Shown here: positions 20,693 to 28,819 of the stretch, one piece after another | Layout: every line of letters begins with the position of its first letter | Numbering within the stretch: position 1 is the first letter of the stretch | Assembly: GCF_001418255.1 (NCBI RefSeq) | Contig: NZ_LIPV01000003.1 | Coordinates: 186,001 to 250,000 of the forward strand | DNA length: 64,000 nucleotides | From: Thiomonas bhubaneswarensis | Lineage (GTDB): Bacteria > Pseudomonadota > Gammaproteobacteria > Burkholderiales > Burkholderiaceae_C | Reading direction: 5' to 3' | Translations under genes and position numbers: made by a program | The notes under the pieces: model-generated | Seen by the model: only the letters and a program-made list of their open reading frames with translations | Database searches by the model: none | What the model was told of the DNA's origin: nothing

Positions 20693-20962
20693 TTAGCCGA
20701 CGCTGAAACCGTCGCCGCAGTCGGCCTGCGCGGCATCCTTCACTCGCACGGCGTCGACCCGCGATGCCGGAGAGCCTTGCCAGAGCCAGCGGCACAGCGC
20801 TTCGACGGCCTGCGCCTCGCCGCAGACCAGCACCTCCACCGACCCGTCCGGCAGGTTGCGGGCGTGGCCGCGCAGTCCGAGCCGCAGCGCCTGCTCGCGC
20901 GTGTAGGCGCGGAACGACACACCCTGCACACGGCCCTTGACCAAGACCTTTTTGCAGATCAT
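20693..20962 (-). CDS. acyP: Acylphosphatase
   Basis: An 89-residue small enzyme that hydrolyses acyl phosphates. The signature GRVQGVSFRAYTREQA carries the catalytic Arg in SFRAY, and GHARNLPDGSVEVLVCGE carries the catalytic Asn in ARNLPDG. Length and motif spacing are typical. The ATG overlaps the stop of the upstream yggS gene as ATGA, so the two are translationally coupled. It is convergent with the thioredoxin-like gene. Confidence 0.93.
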   Translation of the reverse strand: MICKKVLVKGRVQGVSFRAYTREQALRLGLRGHARNLPDGSVEVLVCGEAQAVEALCRWLWQGSPASRVDAVRVKDAAQADCGDGFSVG

Positions 20963-21669
20963 GGCTGAACCGCCCCGGCCGCAGCGCGTCTGCCGAACAG
21001 CGCCGTGCCCACGCGCACAATGGTGGCGCCCTCCTGCACGGCGGCTTCGAGATCGGCGCTCATGCCCATGGACAGGGTGTCGAGCGTAAGCCTGTGCTCG
21101 GCGGCGATGGCGTCGCGCAGCGTGCGCAGCCGCGCGAACGGCTCGCGCTGCGCCGCAACGTCGGCGCGCGGCGCGGGAATGCACATCAGACCGCGCAGGC
21201 GCAGCCGCGGCAGGGCGGCGACGGCGGCGGCCAGCGCCCCGGCCTCGTCGGGTGAAACGCCGCTTTTGCTGGCTTCGCCATCCACGTTGACCTGGATGCA
21301 GACCTGCAGCGGCGGCAACTCGGGCGGGCGTTGGTCGCTCAGACGCTGGGCGATTTTGAGCCGCTCGATGCTGTGCACCCAGTCGAAATGCAGTGCCACG
21401 TCCCGGGTCTTGTTGCTCTGCAAAGGGCCGATGAAGTGCCATTGCAACGCGGGCCAGGCAGGGCGCAGCGCGGCGATCTTGTCCAGCGCTTCCTGCACAT
21501 AGTTCTCGCCGAAATCGTTCTGACCGAACGCGGCAGCCTGGGCGACGTCGCTGGCAGGAAAGGTCTTGGAGACTGCCAGCAGCGTGACCGAGCGCGGCTC
21601 GCGGCCGGCCATCTTGGCGGCCTGTTCGATACGCTGGCGCACCGCGGCCAGGGATTGTTGGAGCGACAT
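20959..21669 (-). CDS. yggS: YggS/PROSC-family PLP-homeostasis protein
   Basis: A 236-residue PLP-binding protein, fold type III, single-domain. The PLP lysine lies in LLAVSKTFPA near residue 35; further landmarks are FGENYVQEALDKI, WHFIGPLQSNKTR, the strand VNVDGEASKSG and the phosphate-binding end LDTLSMGMSADLEAAVQEGATIVRVGTALFG. The family buffers free pyridoxal phosphate in the cytosol. Start chosen at ATG 21669 (MSLQQSLAAVRQRIE); an upstream in-frame ATG at 21780 adds residues overlapping the promoter region of the divergent pilT. Confidence 0.95.
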   Translation of the reverse strand: MSLQQSLAAVRQRIEQAAKMAGREPRSVTLLAVSKTFPASDVAQAAAFGQNDFGENYVQEALDKIAALRPAWPALQWHFIGPLQSNKTRDVALHFDWVHSIERLKIAQRLSDQRPPELPPLQVCIQVNVDGEASKSGVSPDEAGALAAAVAALPRLRLRGLMCIPAPRADVAAQREPFARLRTLRDAIAAEHRLTLDTLSMGMSADLEAAVQEGATIVRVGTALFGRRAAAGAVQP

Positions 21670-21818
21670 GGGTGTGAAAAACGGGGGTTCGATACAACAC
21701 ATCGGCGCGGGCCGGAGCGGCGAATTGCGGGAAACCGATGTTCTGACCTTAAGATAGCCCAATCGCTTGCGCAGCATCACGCGCCATCACGCACAAGCTT
21801 GCTCGGGGGAGACATCGC

Positions 21819-22865
21819 TTGGACATTACCCAACTTCTCGCATTCAGCGTCAAGAACGACGCATCCGATCTGCATCTTTCGGCCGGTCTGCCGCCGATGA
21901 TCCGCGTGCACGGCGACGTGCGGCGCATCAATGTCGAGCCGCTCGATCACAAGGCGGTGCATGCCATGGTGTACGACATCATGAGCGATTCGCAGCGCAA
22001 GCACTACGAGGAATTTCTCGAAGTCGACTTCTCGTTCGAAATACCGTCGCTCGCGCGCTTTCGTGTCAATGCCTTCAACCAGGCGCGTGGCGCGGGGGCG
22101 GTGTTCCGCACCATTCCGAGCAAGGTGCTCACCCTCGACGACCTCAATGCGCCCAAAATCTTCGCCGACCTGGCGCTCAAGCCCCGCGGCCTGGTGCTGG
22201 TCACCGGGCCGACGGGTTCGGGCAAGTCCACCACGCTGGCGGCGATGATCAATCATTACAACGAAACCGAGTACGGGCACGTTCTCACCATCGAAGACCC
22301 GATCGAGTTCGTGCATCAATCGAAAAAGTCGCTGATCAACCAGCGTGAGGTCGGGCCGCATACCCTGAGCTTTGCCAATGCCCTGCGTTCGGCGCTGCGC
22401 GAAGACCCCGATGCCATTCTGGTGGGCGAAATGCGCGACCTCGAGACCATCCGTCTGGCGCTGACCGCCTCGGAAACTGGCCACCTGGTGTTCGGCACTC
22501 TGCATACCTCGTCGGCGCCCAAGACCATCGACCGTATCGTCGACGTGTTCCCGGCCGAGGAAAAGGAAATGGTGCGCGCCATGCTGTCGGAAGCGCTGGT
22601 CGGGGTGATTTCCCAGACTCTGTGCAAGAAAAAAGATGGCTCGGGCCGCGTGGCCGCGCACGAAATCATGATCGGCACCCCGGCCATCCGCAACCTGATC
22701 CGCGAGAACAAGGTCGCGCAGATGTATTCCATGATCCAGACCAGCCAGTCCTTCGGCATGCAGACGCTTGACCAGAACCTGGCCGATCTGGTCAAGCGCA
22801 ACATGATTTCCTCCACCGAGGCCCGCACCAAGGCCAAGCAGCCCGAAAATTTCCCCGGAGCTTGA
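21819..22865 (+). CDS. pilT: Type IV pilus retraction ATPase PilT
   Basis: A 348-residue hexameric ATPase that depolymerises type IV pili for twitching. It starts at TTG 21819, preceded by GGGGGAG; no ATG is available at this point, and the family-typical DITQLLAFSVKNDASDLHLS follows directly. Walker A GPTGSGKST is at residues 130-138, the Asp box with TIEDPIEFVH near 155, Walker B LVGEMRDLETI near 200, the His box GHLVFGTLHT near 222, and the retraction signature AIRNLIRE near 288. It diverges from yggS, the usual arrangement in Burkholderiales and pseudomonads. Confidence 0.97.
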   Translation: MDITQLLAFSVKNDASDLHLSAGLPPMIRVHGDVRRINVEPLDHKAVHAMVYDIMSDSQRKHYEEFLEVDFSFEIPSLARFRVNAFNQARGAGAVFRTIPSKVLTLDDLNAPKIFADLALKPRGLVLVTGPTGSGKSTTLAAMINHYNETEYGHVLTIEDPIEFVHQSKKSLINQREVGPHTLSFANALRSALREDPDAILVGEMRDLETIRLALTASETGHLVFGTLHTSSAPKTIDRIVDVFPAEEKEMVRAMLSEALVGVISQTLCKKKDGSGRVAAHEIMIGTPAIRNLIRENKVAQMYSMIQTSQSFGMQTLDQNLADLVKRNMISSTEARTKAKQPENFPGA

Positions 22866-22933
22866 GCGCGCCTATTGGCGCACAGATTTGCGGGCTCACG
22901 CACACTTTCCCCATTCATCGTTCACAGCAGGCC

Positions 22934-23572
22934 ATGAAACTTTTCGACAAGCTCCGAGCCAGTTCGCGCAAAGACGGGGTGGACGACGCACCCGAGTCGC
23001 AGTTCTTCACCACCGGCTTCCACGACGCTGAAGTCTCCAGCCTGGACAGCGTGGTGGACTGGTCGCAGCGCTCGGCGGAAATCGGCGCCACCAAGCTGTC
23101 GCGCAGCGCCGGTGCCCAGCGCCTGCTCGAACTGTGGCAGCAGGACAAATACATGGCCGGACTGACGCCCGCCGACATGGAGCGCTGCGCCAAGTACTTT
23201 CACTTCTACACCGTCCGCGCCAATGCCGATCTGATCGCGCAGGGCGAGACCGGCAGCTTCATGGTCGTGCTGCTGCGCGGGGCGGTTGCGGTCGATCGCA
23301 TGCAACCTTGGGGCGACCGGCTGCGCCTGACCGAAGTTCGCGCCGGCAGTCTGCTGGGCGAGATGTCGCTGGTTGATGCCGCGCCGCGCTGGTCTTACTG
23401 CACCACCCTGACCGACAGCGAGATCGCCGTGCTCGAAGCCAGCGATCTCGACCGCATGATCGCGCAGGACCCGGCTGCCGCCTGCCGCCTCATCGGCTCG
23501 CTGGCGCGCCGCCTGTCGCTGCGGCTGCGCAAGCTCAGCGCGCGCGTTGCGGCAACGTCGCCCGGCGGTTGA
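22934..23572 (+). CDS. Cyclic-nucleotide-binding-domain protein between pilT and pilU
   Basis: A 212-residue protein with one Crp-type cyclic-nucleotide-binding domain from about residue 75 (FHFYTVRANADLIAQGETGSFMVVLLRGAVAV) through GSLLGEMSLVDAAPRWSYCTTLTDSEIAVLEASDLDRM. There is no helix-turn-helix, so it is not a transcription factor of the Crp type. The phosphate-binding cassette reads GEMSLVDAAPRW and keeps the Gly-Glu and Arg positions, so nucleotide binding is plausible. Its place between the two retraction ATPases suggests control of pilus retraction or biosynthesis by cAMP or c-di-GMP. ATG 22934 is preceded by AGCAGG. Confidence 0.82.
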   Translation: MKLFDKLRASSRKDGVDDAPESQFFTTGFHDAEVSSLDSVVDWSQRSAEIGATKLSRSAGAQRLLELWQQDKYMAGLTPADMERCAKYFHFYTVRANADLIAQGETGSFMVVLLRGAVAVDRMQPWGDRLRLTEVRAGSLLGEMSLVDAAPRWSYCTTLTDSEIAVLEASDLDRMIAQDPAAACRLIGSLARRLSLRLRKLSARVAATSPGG

Positions 23573-23636
23573 GCGAGCCGCGATTTGCCGAGCGGAATGG
23601 ACACCACCTACAACACACACCATTGCTGGGGGGCTT

Positions 23637-24773
23637 ATGGATCGTGATCAGGCATCCAAATTCATCAACGACCTGCTCAAGCTGATGATCAGCCGCGGTG
23701 GCTCGGATCTGTTTCTCACCGCAGACTTTCCGCCTGCCATCAAGGTCGATGGCGCGGTCTCCAAGCTGTCGTCGCAGGCACTCAGCAGCCAGCACACCCT
23801 GGCGCTGGCGCGTTCGATCATGAACGACAAGCAGGCGGCCGAATTCGAGCGCACCAAGGAGTGCAATTTCGCCATCTCGCCCGCAGGCCTCACCCGGTTT
23901 CGCTGCAACGCCTTCATTCAGCAAGGCAAGGTGGGCATTGTGCTGCGGCAGATTCCACAAGAGCTGCCTTCCATCGATTCCCTCGAACTGCCGCAGGTTC
24001 TGAAGACCCTGGCGATGCACAAGCGCGGACTCATCATCTTCGTCGGCGCCACCGGCTCGGGCAAATCGACCTCGATGGCCGCGATGCTCGATTTCCGCAA
24101 CGAAAATTCGCACGGGCACATCATCACCGTGGAAGACCCGATCGAGTTCGTGCATCCGCACAAGAACTGCATCGTCACCCAGCGCGAAGTCGGACTCGAC
24201 ACCGAGACCTGGGAAGCGGCGCTGAAAAACACCCTGCGACAGGCGCCCGACGTCATTCTGATGGGCGAAATCCGCGACCGCGAGACCATGGAACATGCCG
24301 TGGTGTTCTCCGAGACCGGCCACCTCGTGCTCGCCACGCTGCACGCCAACAACGCCAACCAGGCGCTCGATCGCATCATCAATTTCTTCCCCGAAGACCG
24401 ACGCACCCAACTGCTGATGGACCTGTCGCTCAATCTTCGCGCCCTGGTGTCACAGCGGCTGGTGCCGCTGCAGACGGGCAAGGGGCGGGTGGCCGCGGTG
24501 GAGATCATGATCAATTCGCCCCTGATTGCCGATCAGATCTTCGAAGGCAAGCTCACCGAGATCAAGGACGTGATGCGGCGCTCGCGCGAACTGGGCATGC
24601 AGACCTTCGACCAGTCGCTGTTCGACCTGTTCGACGCCGACAAGATCAGCTACGAAGATGCGCTGCGCAACGCCGATTCGGTCAACGATCTTCGGCTGCG
24701 CATCAAGCTCGACAGCAAGCGCGCCCGCAATGCCGACATCGGTAGCGACACCGGCCATCTGGCCATCGTCTGA
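23637..24773 (+). CDS. pilU: PilT-dependent retraction ATPase PilU
   Basis: A 378-residue PilT paralogue. N-terminus ASKFINDLLKLMISRGGSDLFLTADFPP, Walker A GATGSGKST at residues 137-145, VEDPIEFVHPHKNCIV, Walker B LMGEIRDRETM and the His box GHLVLATLHANNANQALDRI are all as in PilU. The C-terminal ~35 residues extend past the catalytic part, typical of PilU rather than PilT. It supports high-force retraction together with PilT. GGGGG lies just before the start. It is 64 bp downstream of the cyclic-nucleotide-domain gene and probably in the same transcript. Confidence 0.95.
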   Translation: MDRDQASKFINDLLKLMISRGGSDLFLTADFPPAIKVDGAVSKLSSQALSSQHTLALARSIMNDKQAAEFERTKECNFAISPAGLTRFRCNAFIQQGKVGIVLRQIPQELPSIDSLELPQVLKTLAMHKRGLIIFVGATGSGKSTSMAAMLDFRNENSHGHIITVEDPIEFVHPHKNCIVTQREVGLDTETWEAALKNTLRQAPDVILMGEIRDRETMEHAVVFSETGHLVLATLHANNANQALDRIINFFPEDRRTQLLMDLSLNLRALVSQRLVPLQTGKGRVAAVEIMINSPLIADQIFEGKLTEIKDVMRRSRELGMQTFDQSLFDLFDADKISYEDALRNADSVNDLRLRIKLDSKRARNADIGSDTGHLAIV

Positions 24774-24785
24774 AGTATCTGTCGG

Positions 24786-25661
24786 TCAACGCTGCGGCAG
24801 CACGCTGACGATCCATCCTTCGACGGGGTCGATGGTCTCGGGCAGTCCATAACCCGCGCTCTGTCTGCTGCAGGCCCAGGCGGCCTGCAGCAGACAGAGC
24901 GCGGCGTCGAGTGCATCGCCTCGGGGGTCGAGCCGCATCTGTTCCCGCTGTTCGTTGGTGCATTGCAGGCGCACGCCCAGCGGGTGGCGGCCTAATTCCA
25001 GTGCGGTCAGCAGCAAACCGCGCGTGCTCTCGCGCTCGTCGGTCTGCCTGGCCCGGTCATCGCTCTTGTAGCTGCGCCGGCCGAGCACGGCCCGGGCGGC
25101 ATGACCCGGATAGGCCTCGAGCGCCACGCGGTCAGGGTCGCCTGCGCGCAGACCGGGCAGGGTCACGTCGGCATCGAGCAGCAGAGGGGCGCCCGCGTGC
25201 AGCATCCAGGCCACCGGGGGGTTTACCCACTTCATCGATGGCGAAGATCCGGCAGGCCGATCGCAGGCGCGGCGGGCGAACTTCGCGCCGACGGGGCGGG
25301 CGGCGCAAAAGTCGCGAAAGATCGCGCGCAGTTGCTCCCGGCTCTGATGGCGCACATGCAAGATCAGACGTTCCCAGGGCAGCGGGGCGTGGTCACCTCG
25401 ATGGCCGGGCCAGCGCAGGGCATCGACCAGTTCACGCGGCAGTCCGAAGGGCAGATCGAAGGCGCCGATCCACGGGCCGGGGATGTTCAGCCACTGCCTG
25501 AAAGACGCCAGCGTTTCGAGCCGGGTGAAGCCCTCCAGGTTGACGACATCAGGCTGCAGCGCGGCGATTCGGCCATGCGCGATCACGATAGGCTTGCGGC
25601 GGCTGGGCGCGCTGCTGAAATCGACGCCGTGAAGCACGATGTCGTGGTGCGCTCGTTTCAT
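24786..25661 (-). CDS. DUF429 family protein (predicted RNase H-fold nuclease)
   Basis: A 291-residue protein with DUF429 features: HGVDFSSAPSRRKPIVIAHG at the start, the Asp-containing WIGAFDLPFGLPRELV near residue 65, and the C-terminal DALDAALCLLQAAWACSRQ followed by EGWIVSVLP. DUF429 is predicted to have an RNase H-like nuclease fold; the N-terminal Asp, FDLPFG and terminal DALDA would supply the acidic cluster. That activity is a family-level prediction. Its ATG overlaps the mutY stop as ATGA. Near the 3' end the gene contains a perfect 23-bp inverted repeat (24854-24904) that codes for LCLLQAAWACSRQS and uses the rare AGA codon. Confidence 0.8.
   Translation of the reverse strand: MKRAHHDIVLHGVDFSSAPSRRKPIVIAHGRIAALQPDVVNLEGFTRLETLASFRQWLNIPGPWIGAFDLPFGLPRELVDALRWPGHRGDHAPLPWERLILHVRHQSREQLRAIFRDFCAARPVGAKFARRACDRPAGSSPSMKWVNPPVAWMLHAGAPLLLDADVTLPGLRAGDPDRVALEAYPGHAARAVLGRRSYKSDDRARQTDERESTRGLLLTALELGRHPLGVRLQCTNEQREQMRLDPRGDALDAALCLLQAAWACSRQSAGYGLPETIDPVEGWIVSVLPQR
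24854..24904. repeat. Perfect 23-bp inverted repeat with 5-nt loop inside the DUF429 gene
   Basis: Arms 24854-24876 and 24882-24904 are exact reverse complements (CCGCGCTCTGTCTGCTGCAG plus GCC, and its complement), separated by CAGGC. The repeat is entirely coding on the minus strand. It would form a very stable hairpin in the mRNA and a potential cruciform in DNA. Confidence 0.97.
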
Positions 25662-26788
25662 CCCTGCAGCAAAGACGGTAGCGGAGCCGTAGCGATCGGT
25701 TGCATCAGCAAGCTGCGCACCGGCGCGGGCAGGCCCAGCCGCGTGGCTTCGTCGAGATCAAGCCACTGCCCCTGCGGCTCCGCCGCGCCGGGCCGCGCCT
25801 GGAGTTCGACCCGCAAGGGCAGAATGGTCAGCTCGAAATGGGTGAACGCATGGCGAACCGTCGCCAGTTCCTGGTGGCCGATGACCTGCCCGAGCCGCGC
25901 GGCGAATTGCAGTGCCTGCTGGGCGGTATCGAACTGCGGCAGACTCCACAGCCCGGGCCAGATGCCCTGCGGCGGCCGCCTCTCCAGCCAATTGAGCCCG
26001 GTCGAAGGCTGGCGCAGCCAGAGCATCACCGTGTGCCGCATGGGGCGGCTCTTGCGGGTCGGGCGGCGCAGGGGCAGCCGCTGCGGGTCGCCCGAGAGGC
26101 GGGCGCGGCAGTCGCCTGCGAAGGGGCAGGCGCCGCAGGAGGGCTGGCGCGGCTTGCACACGGTGGCGCCCAGATCCATCAGACCCTGGGTGTAGGCGGC
26201 GATGTCGGGCGCTTGCGGCAACAGACTGCGGGCGAGCGACCACAGCTTGCGCGTGGTGGCGGTGGAGGGCACGGGGTCGGCCACGCCGTGACTGCGGCAG
26301 AGCACCCGCTGCACGTTGCCGTCGAGGATGGCGGCGCGCTCGTCGAAGCAGAAGGCAGCGATTGCCGCCGCCGTGGAGGGGCCGATGCCCGGCAGCGTCG
26401 CCAGGCTTTCGGCGGTTTGCGGAAAGACGCCGCCATGCGTTTCGACGACGATCAGCGCGCAGCGATGCAGATGCCGCGCGCGCCGGTAATAGCCCAGCCC
26501 GCTCCAGGCGGCGAGCACCTCGTCCTCGGGCGCCGCCGCCAGAGCCTGCACCGTGGGAAAGCGCGCGGTGAAGCGCTCGAAGTAATCGAGCACCGTGGCC
26601 ACCTGCGTCTGCTGCAGCATGATTTCGGACAGCCACACGCGGTAGGGGTCGCGCACCTGCCAGGGCAGATCGTGGCGGCCACTGTGGCGCTGCCAGCGCA
26701 CCAGTCTGGTGGCAAAGTCCGGCAGGGGCGTGACGCTATCGGAGGGAAGGGTGGCGTGGTCGGTGTCGGACACGGTGCTGGCGTGCAT
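25658..26788 (-). CDS. mutY: A/G-specific adenine DNA glycosylase MutY
   Basis: Removes adenine mispaired with 8-oxoguanine. The 376-residue protein has the catalytic Glu in SEIMLQQTQV near residue 57, the helix-hairpin-helix LPGIGPSTAAAIAAF near 137, the catalytic Asp in ILDGNVQRVL, and the 4Fe-4S ligands in the exact spacing C-x6-C-x2-C-x5-C (CKPRQPSCGACPFAGDC). The C-terminal third is a NUDIX-like 8-oxoG recognition domain (WLERRPPQGIWPGLWSLPQF). The start at 26788 gives a ~25-residue hydrophilic leader. It is 44 bp downstream of the dynamin-like gene and overlaps the DUF429 gene by ATGA. Confidence 0.95.
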   Translation of the reverse strand: MHASTVSDTDHATLPSDSVTPLPDFATRLVRWQRHSGRHDLPWQVRDPYRVWLSEIMLQQTQVATVLDYFERFTARFPTVQALAAAPEDEVLAAWSGLGYYRRARHLHRCALIVVETHGGVFPQTAESLATLPGIGPSTAAAIAAFCFDERAAILDGNVQRVLCRSHGVADPVPSTATTRKLWSLARSLLPQAPDIAAYTQGLMDLGATVCKPRQPSCGACPFAGDCRARLSGDPQRLPLRRPTRKSRPMRHTVMLWLRQPSTGLNWLERRPPQGIWPGLWSLPQFDTAQQALQFAARLGQVIGHQELATVRHAFTHFELTILPLRVELQARPGAAEPQGQWLDLDEATRLGLPAPVRSLLMQPIATAPLPSLLQG

Positions 26789-26832
26789 CGAAGCGCAGGC
26801 GCCGCATTGTGCCAGCGCGGCCCGCGGCGCGC

Positions 26833-28758
26833 TTACCCGAGCCGCACGCGCTGGAGCTGATCGTTCAGGCCGCGCTGCAGGGTGCCGATGTGCTCGACTT
26901 GCGCCCGCAGTTCGTTGATGCGGTCGTGAAGGCTGTCCTTGGTGTCCTCGATGCGTTGCAGGGTGGCCAGGCGCCGGTTGAGCTGCTTCTTGCGCTCGCG
27001 CACCTGGCTGTCGAGCTGGGCGATGGCCGAACGATCCCAGTTTTCGATGTCGCGCAGGGCGCGTTCGAACAGGTCGCGAACCCGCGAGGAAAGCCCGCGC
27101 AGGGTGCGCAAGGTGTAGGCATTGTTCTGCAGCTTCAGCCAGTTCACCCCGGACAGATGCTCGGTGTAGGCATGCATCGCACGGTCGAACTCCTGCATCA
27201 GGCCGTTGAGCCGCAGCACGCGCGGCGCCGACACGGTGAAGCCAAACTCGCTGTTGGCCCGGGTGAAGGCAGCGGCCAGCATCTGGCGGATTTCCTCGAT
27301 CTGCGTCTCGGCTTCGACCAGCCGGTTGCGAAGTTCGGCACCGATGCGGGTCAGCTCGCCCTTCACGCCCAGCTTCAGCACGGCAGCGCCCATGCGTGAT
27401 TCGAGCTGCTCCAGTTCCTGGAGCACCGATTTGGAGGCGAAGCGCTCGCGCAGCTTTTCGAGCATGCGGTTGTTGACGGCGCGCAGGGCGAGGACCTGCG
27501 CCATGCCGGCATCGAATTCGCTGCGCTCGGCGGACAGTCGTTGCAGCATGAGCACCACCATGTTGGCGTTCTTGCCACGCAGCCCCAGCAGCTCGTCGAG
27601 CTGGCCCTGGGTGTCGTGCAGTTGTTGACGCAACTGCTGGTCGAGTGCGGTCTGCACCTGCTCGACGGCTTCGCGCAGTGCGCCGTCGAGCATGCCGCGG
27701 CGGTCGATGTTGGCCGCGCGGTTGAGGGCGTTTTCCAGCGCGCCCAATCCCGAGCGCGCCAGCAGCGGGCCATCGCCCTGGATGCGGGCCAGCAGGGCCT
27801 TGTGCGCCGAGACTGGAAACACGCGATCGACGGGCAGCCGCAGCGTCGCCGCGGTAGTCTGCACCTGATGATCGATGCTGGCCGAGATCTGCGGCGCGGT
27901 GAGCAATGGGTCCCAGAGCGAATCGACCTTGTTGAGCGCCACCAGGGTCTGCGCGCCGCTGGCCGGGGCGATGTGGCGGTTCCAGATGTCCAGGTCGCTG
28001 CGGGTCACGCCGGTGTCGGCGCCGAGGACGAAGACCACGGCATTGGCCGAGGGAATGAGCGACAGCGTCAGCTCCGGTTCGGCGCCCACGGCATTGAGCC
28101 CTGGCGTGTCGAGAATGCTTAGCCCCTGGTCGAGCAGGGGGTGGGCGAAGTTCACCAGGGCGTGGCGCCACAGCGGGATTTCGACTTCGCCGTCGGCGTC
28201 GGTCGTGAGCTGCGCCAGTTCCTCAGCGTCGTGGAAAAAGCCCAGCTCCTGGGCGCGTTCCAGCGGTACGCGCTGGGTGTCGGACAGATGGGTGAGTGCC
28301 TGGGCCAGGCCCTGAGCATCCTGCGACGGCAGTTCGAAATAGGTCCAGACCTGGGGGCTCGATTTCCATTGCGCCAGCGTCTGCGACTGCAGGCGGGTGT
28401 CGATGGGTAGCAGCCGCAGGCCGCGCGGCTGCGACGGGTCGGAAAACAGCTCCATCGGGCACATGGTGGTGCGCCCGGCTCCGGCGGGCAGGATGCGCTG
28501 GCCGTGACCGCTGAAGAAGATGGCGTTGATCAGCTCGGATTTGCCGCGCGAGAACTCGGCGACGAAGGCCAGGGTCATGCGGTCGTGATCGAGGCGTGTG
28601 ATCTGCCGCTGCAGCACGGGCCTGGCCAGTTCGAGATCGAGCCCGGTTTCCTCAAGCCAGACCAGAAGCGATTTGACGCGCTGCAGGCGCTCGGCGCGCC
28701 ACTCGGCGTAGTCGAACAGACCGGCGGTGAGGATGGGGGTTTCGACGTGCGGATTCAT
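26833..28758 (-). CDS. Bacterial dynamin-like GTPase
   Basis: A 641-residue dynamin-superfamily protein. The G1 loop reads AEFSRGKS (67-74), with Ala in place of the first Gly of GxxxxGKS; G3 is LDTPGLN (DTPG 217-220) and G4 is ALNKVDS (NKVD 276-279). The C-terminal half (about 355-640) is almost wholly helical and rich in Glu, Arg, Leu and Gln, as expected for the stalk and membrane-binding helices. No transmembrane segment is evident. Bacterial dynamins act on membranes in stress or division. Its position between mutM and mutY on the same strand, with spacings of 61 and 44 bp, suggests cotranscription. Function in this operon is unknown. Confidence 0.85.
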   Translation of the reverse strand: MNPHVETPILTAGLFDYAEWRAERLQRVKSLLVWLEETGLDLELARPVLQRQITRLDHDRMTLAFVAEFSRGKSELINAIFFSGHGQRILPAGAGRTTMCPMELFSDPSQPRGLRLLPIDTRLQSQTLAQWKSSPQVWTYFELPSQDAQGLAQALTHLSDTQRVPLERAQELGFFHDAEELAQLTTDADGEVEIPLWRHALVNFAHPLLDQGLSILDTPGLNAVGAEPELTLSLIPSANAVVFVLGADTGVTRSDLDIWNRHIAPASGAQTLVALNKVDSLWDPLLTAPQISASIDHQVQTTAATLRLPVDRVFPVSAHKALLARIQGDGPLLARSGLGALENALNRAANIDRRGMLDGALREAVEQVQTALDQQLRQQLHDTQGQLDELLGLRGKNANMVVLMLQRLSAERSEFDAGMAQVLALRAVNNRMLEKLRERFASKSVLQELEQLESRMGAAVLKLGVKGELTRIGAELRNRLVEAETQIEEIRQMLAAAFTRANSEFGFTVSAPRVLRLNGLMQEFDRAMHAYTEHLSGVNWLKLQNNAYTLRTLRGLSSRVRDLFERALRDIENWDRSAIAQLDSQVRERKKQLNRRLATLQRIEDTKDSLHDRINELRAQVEHIGTLQRGLNDQLQRVRLG

Positions 28759-28819
28759 GGCGGCAACGCATCGGATTCAGATTGGGCGAAAGTAAACCAC
28801 GGCGCTGGCCTGATTTCGA

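Noticed and set aside
20963-21700. Minus-strand frame fused in front of acylphosphatase
   Set aside because: It lies in another frame of yggS, whose own protein is clearly recognisable; acylphosphatase starts at 20962 with a normal overlap.
26789-28171. Minus-strand upstream extension of the mutY frame
   Set aside because: It is Arg/Ala-rich shadow sequence of the dynamin-like gene; the MutY catalytic region needs nothing upstream of 26788.
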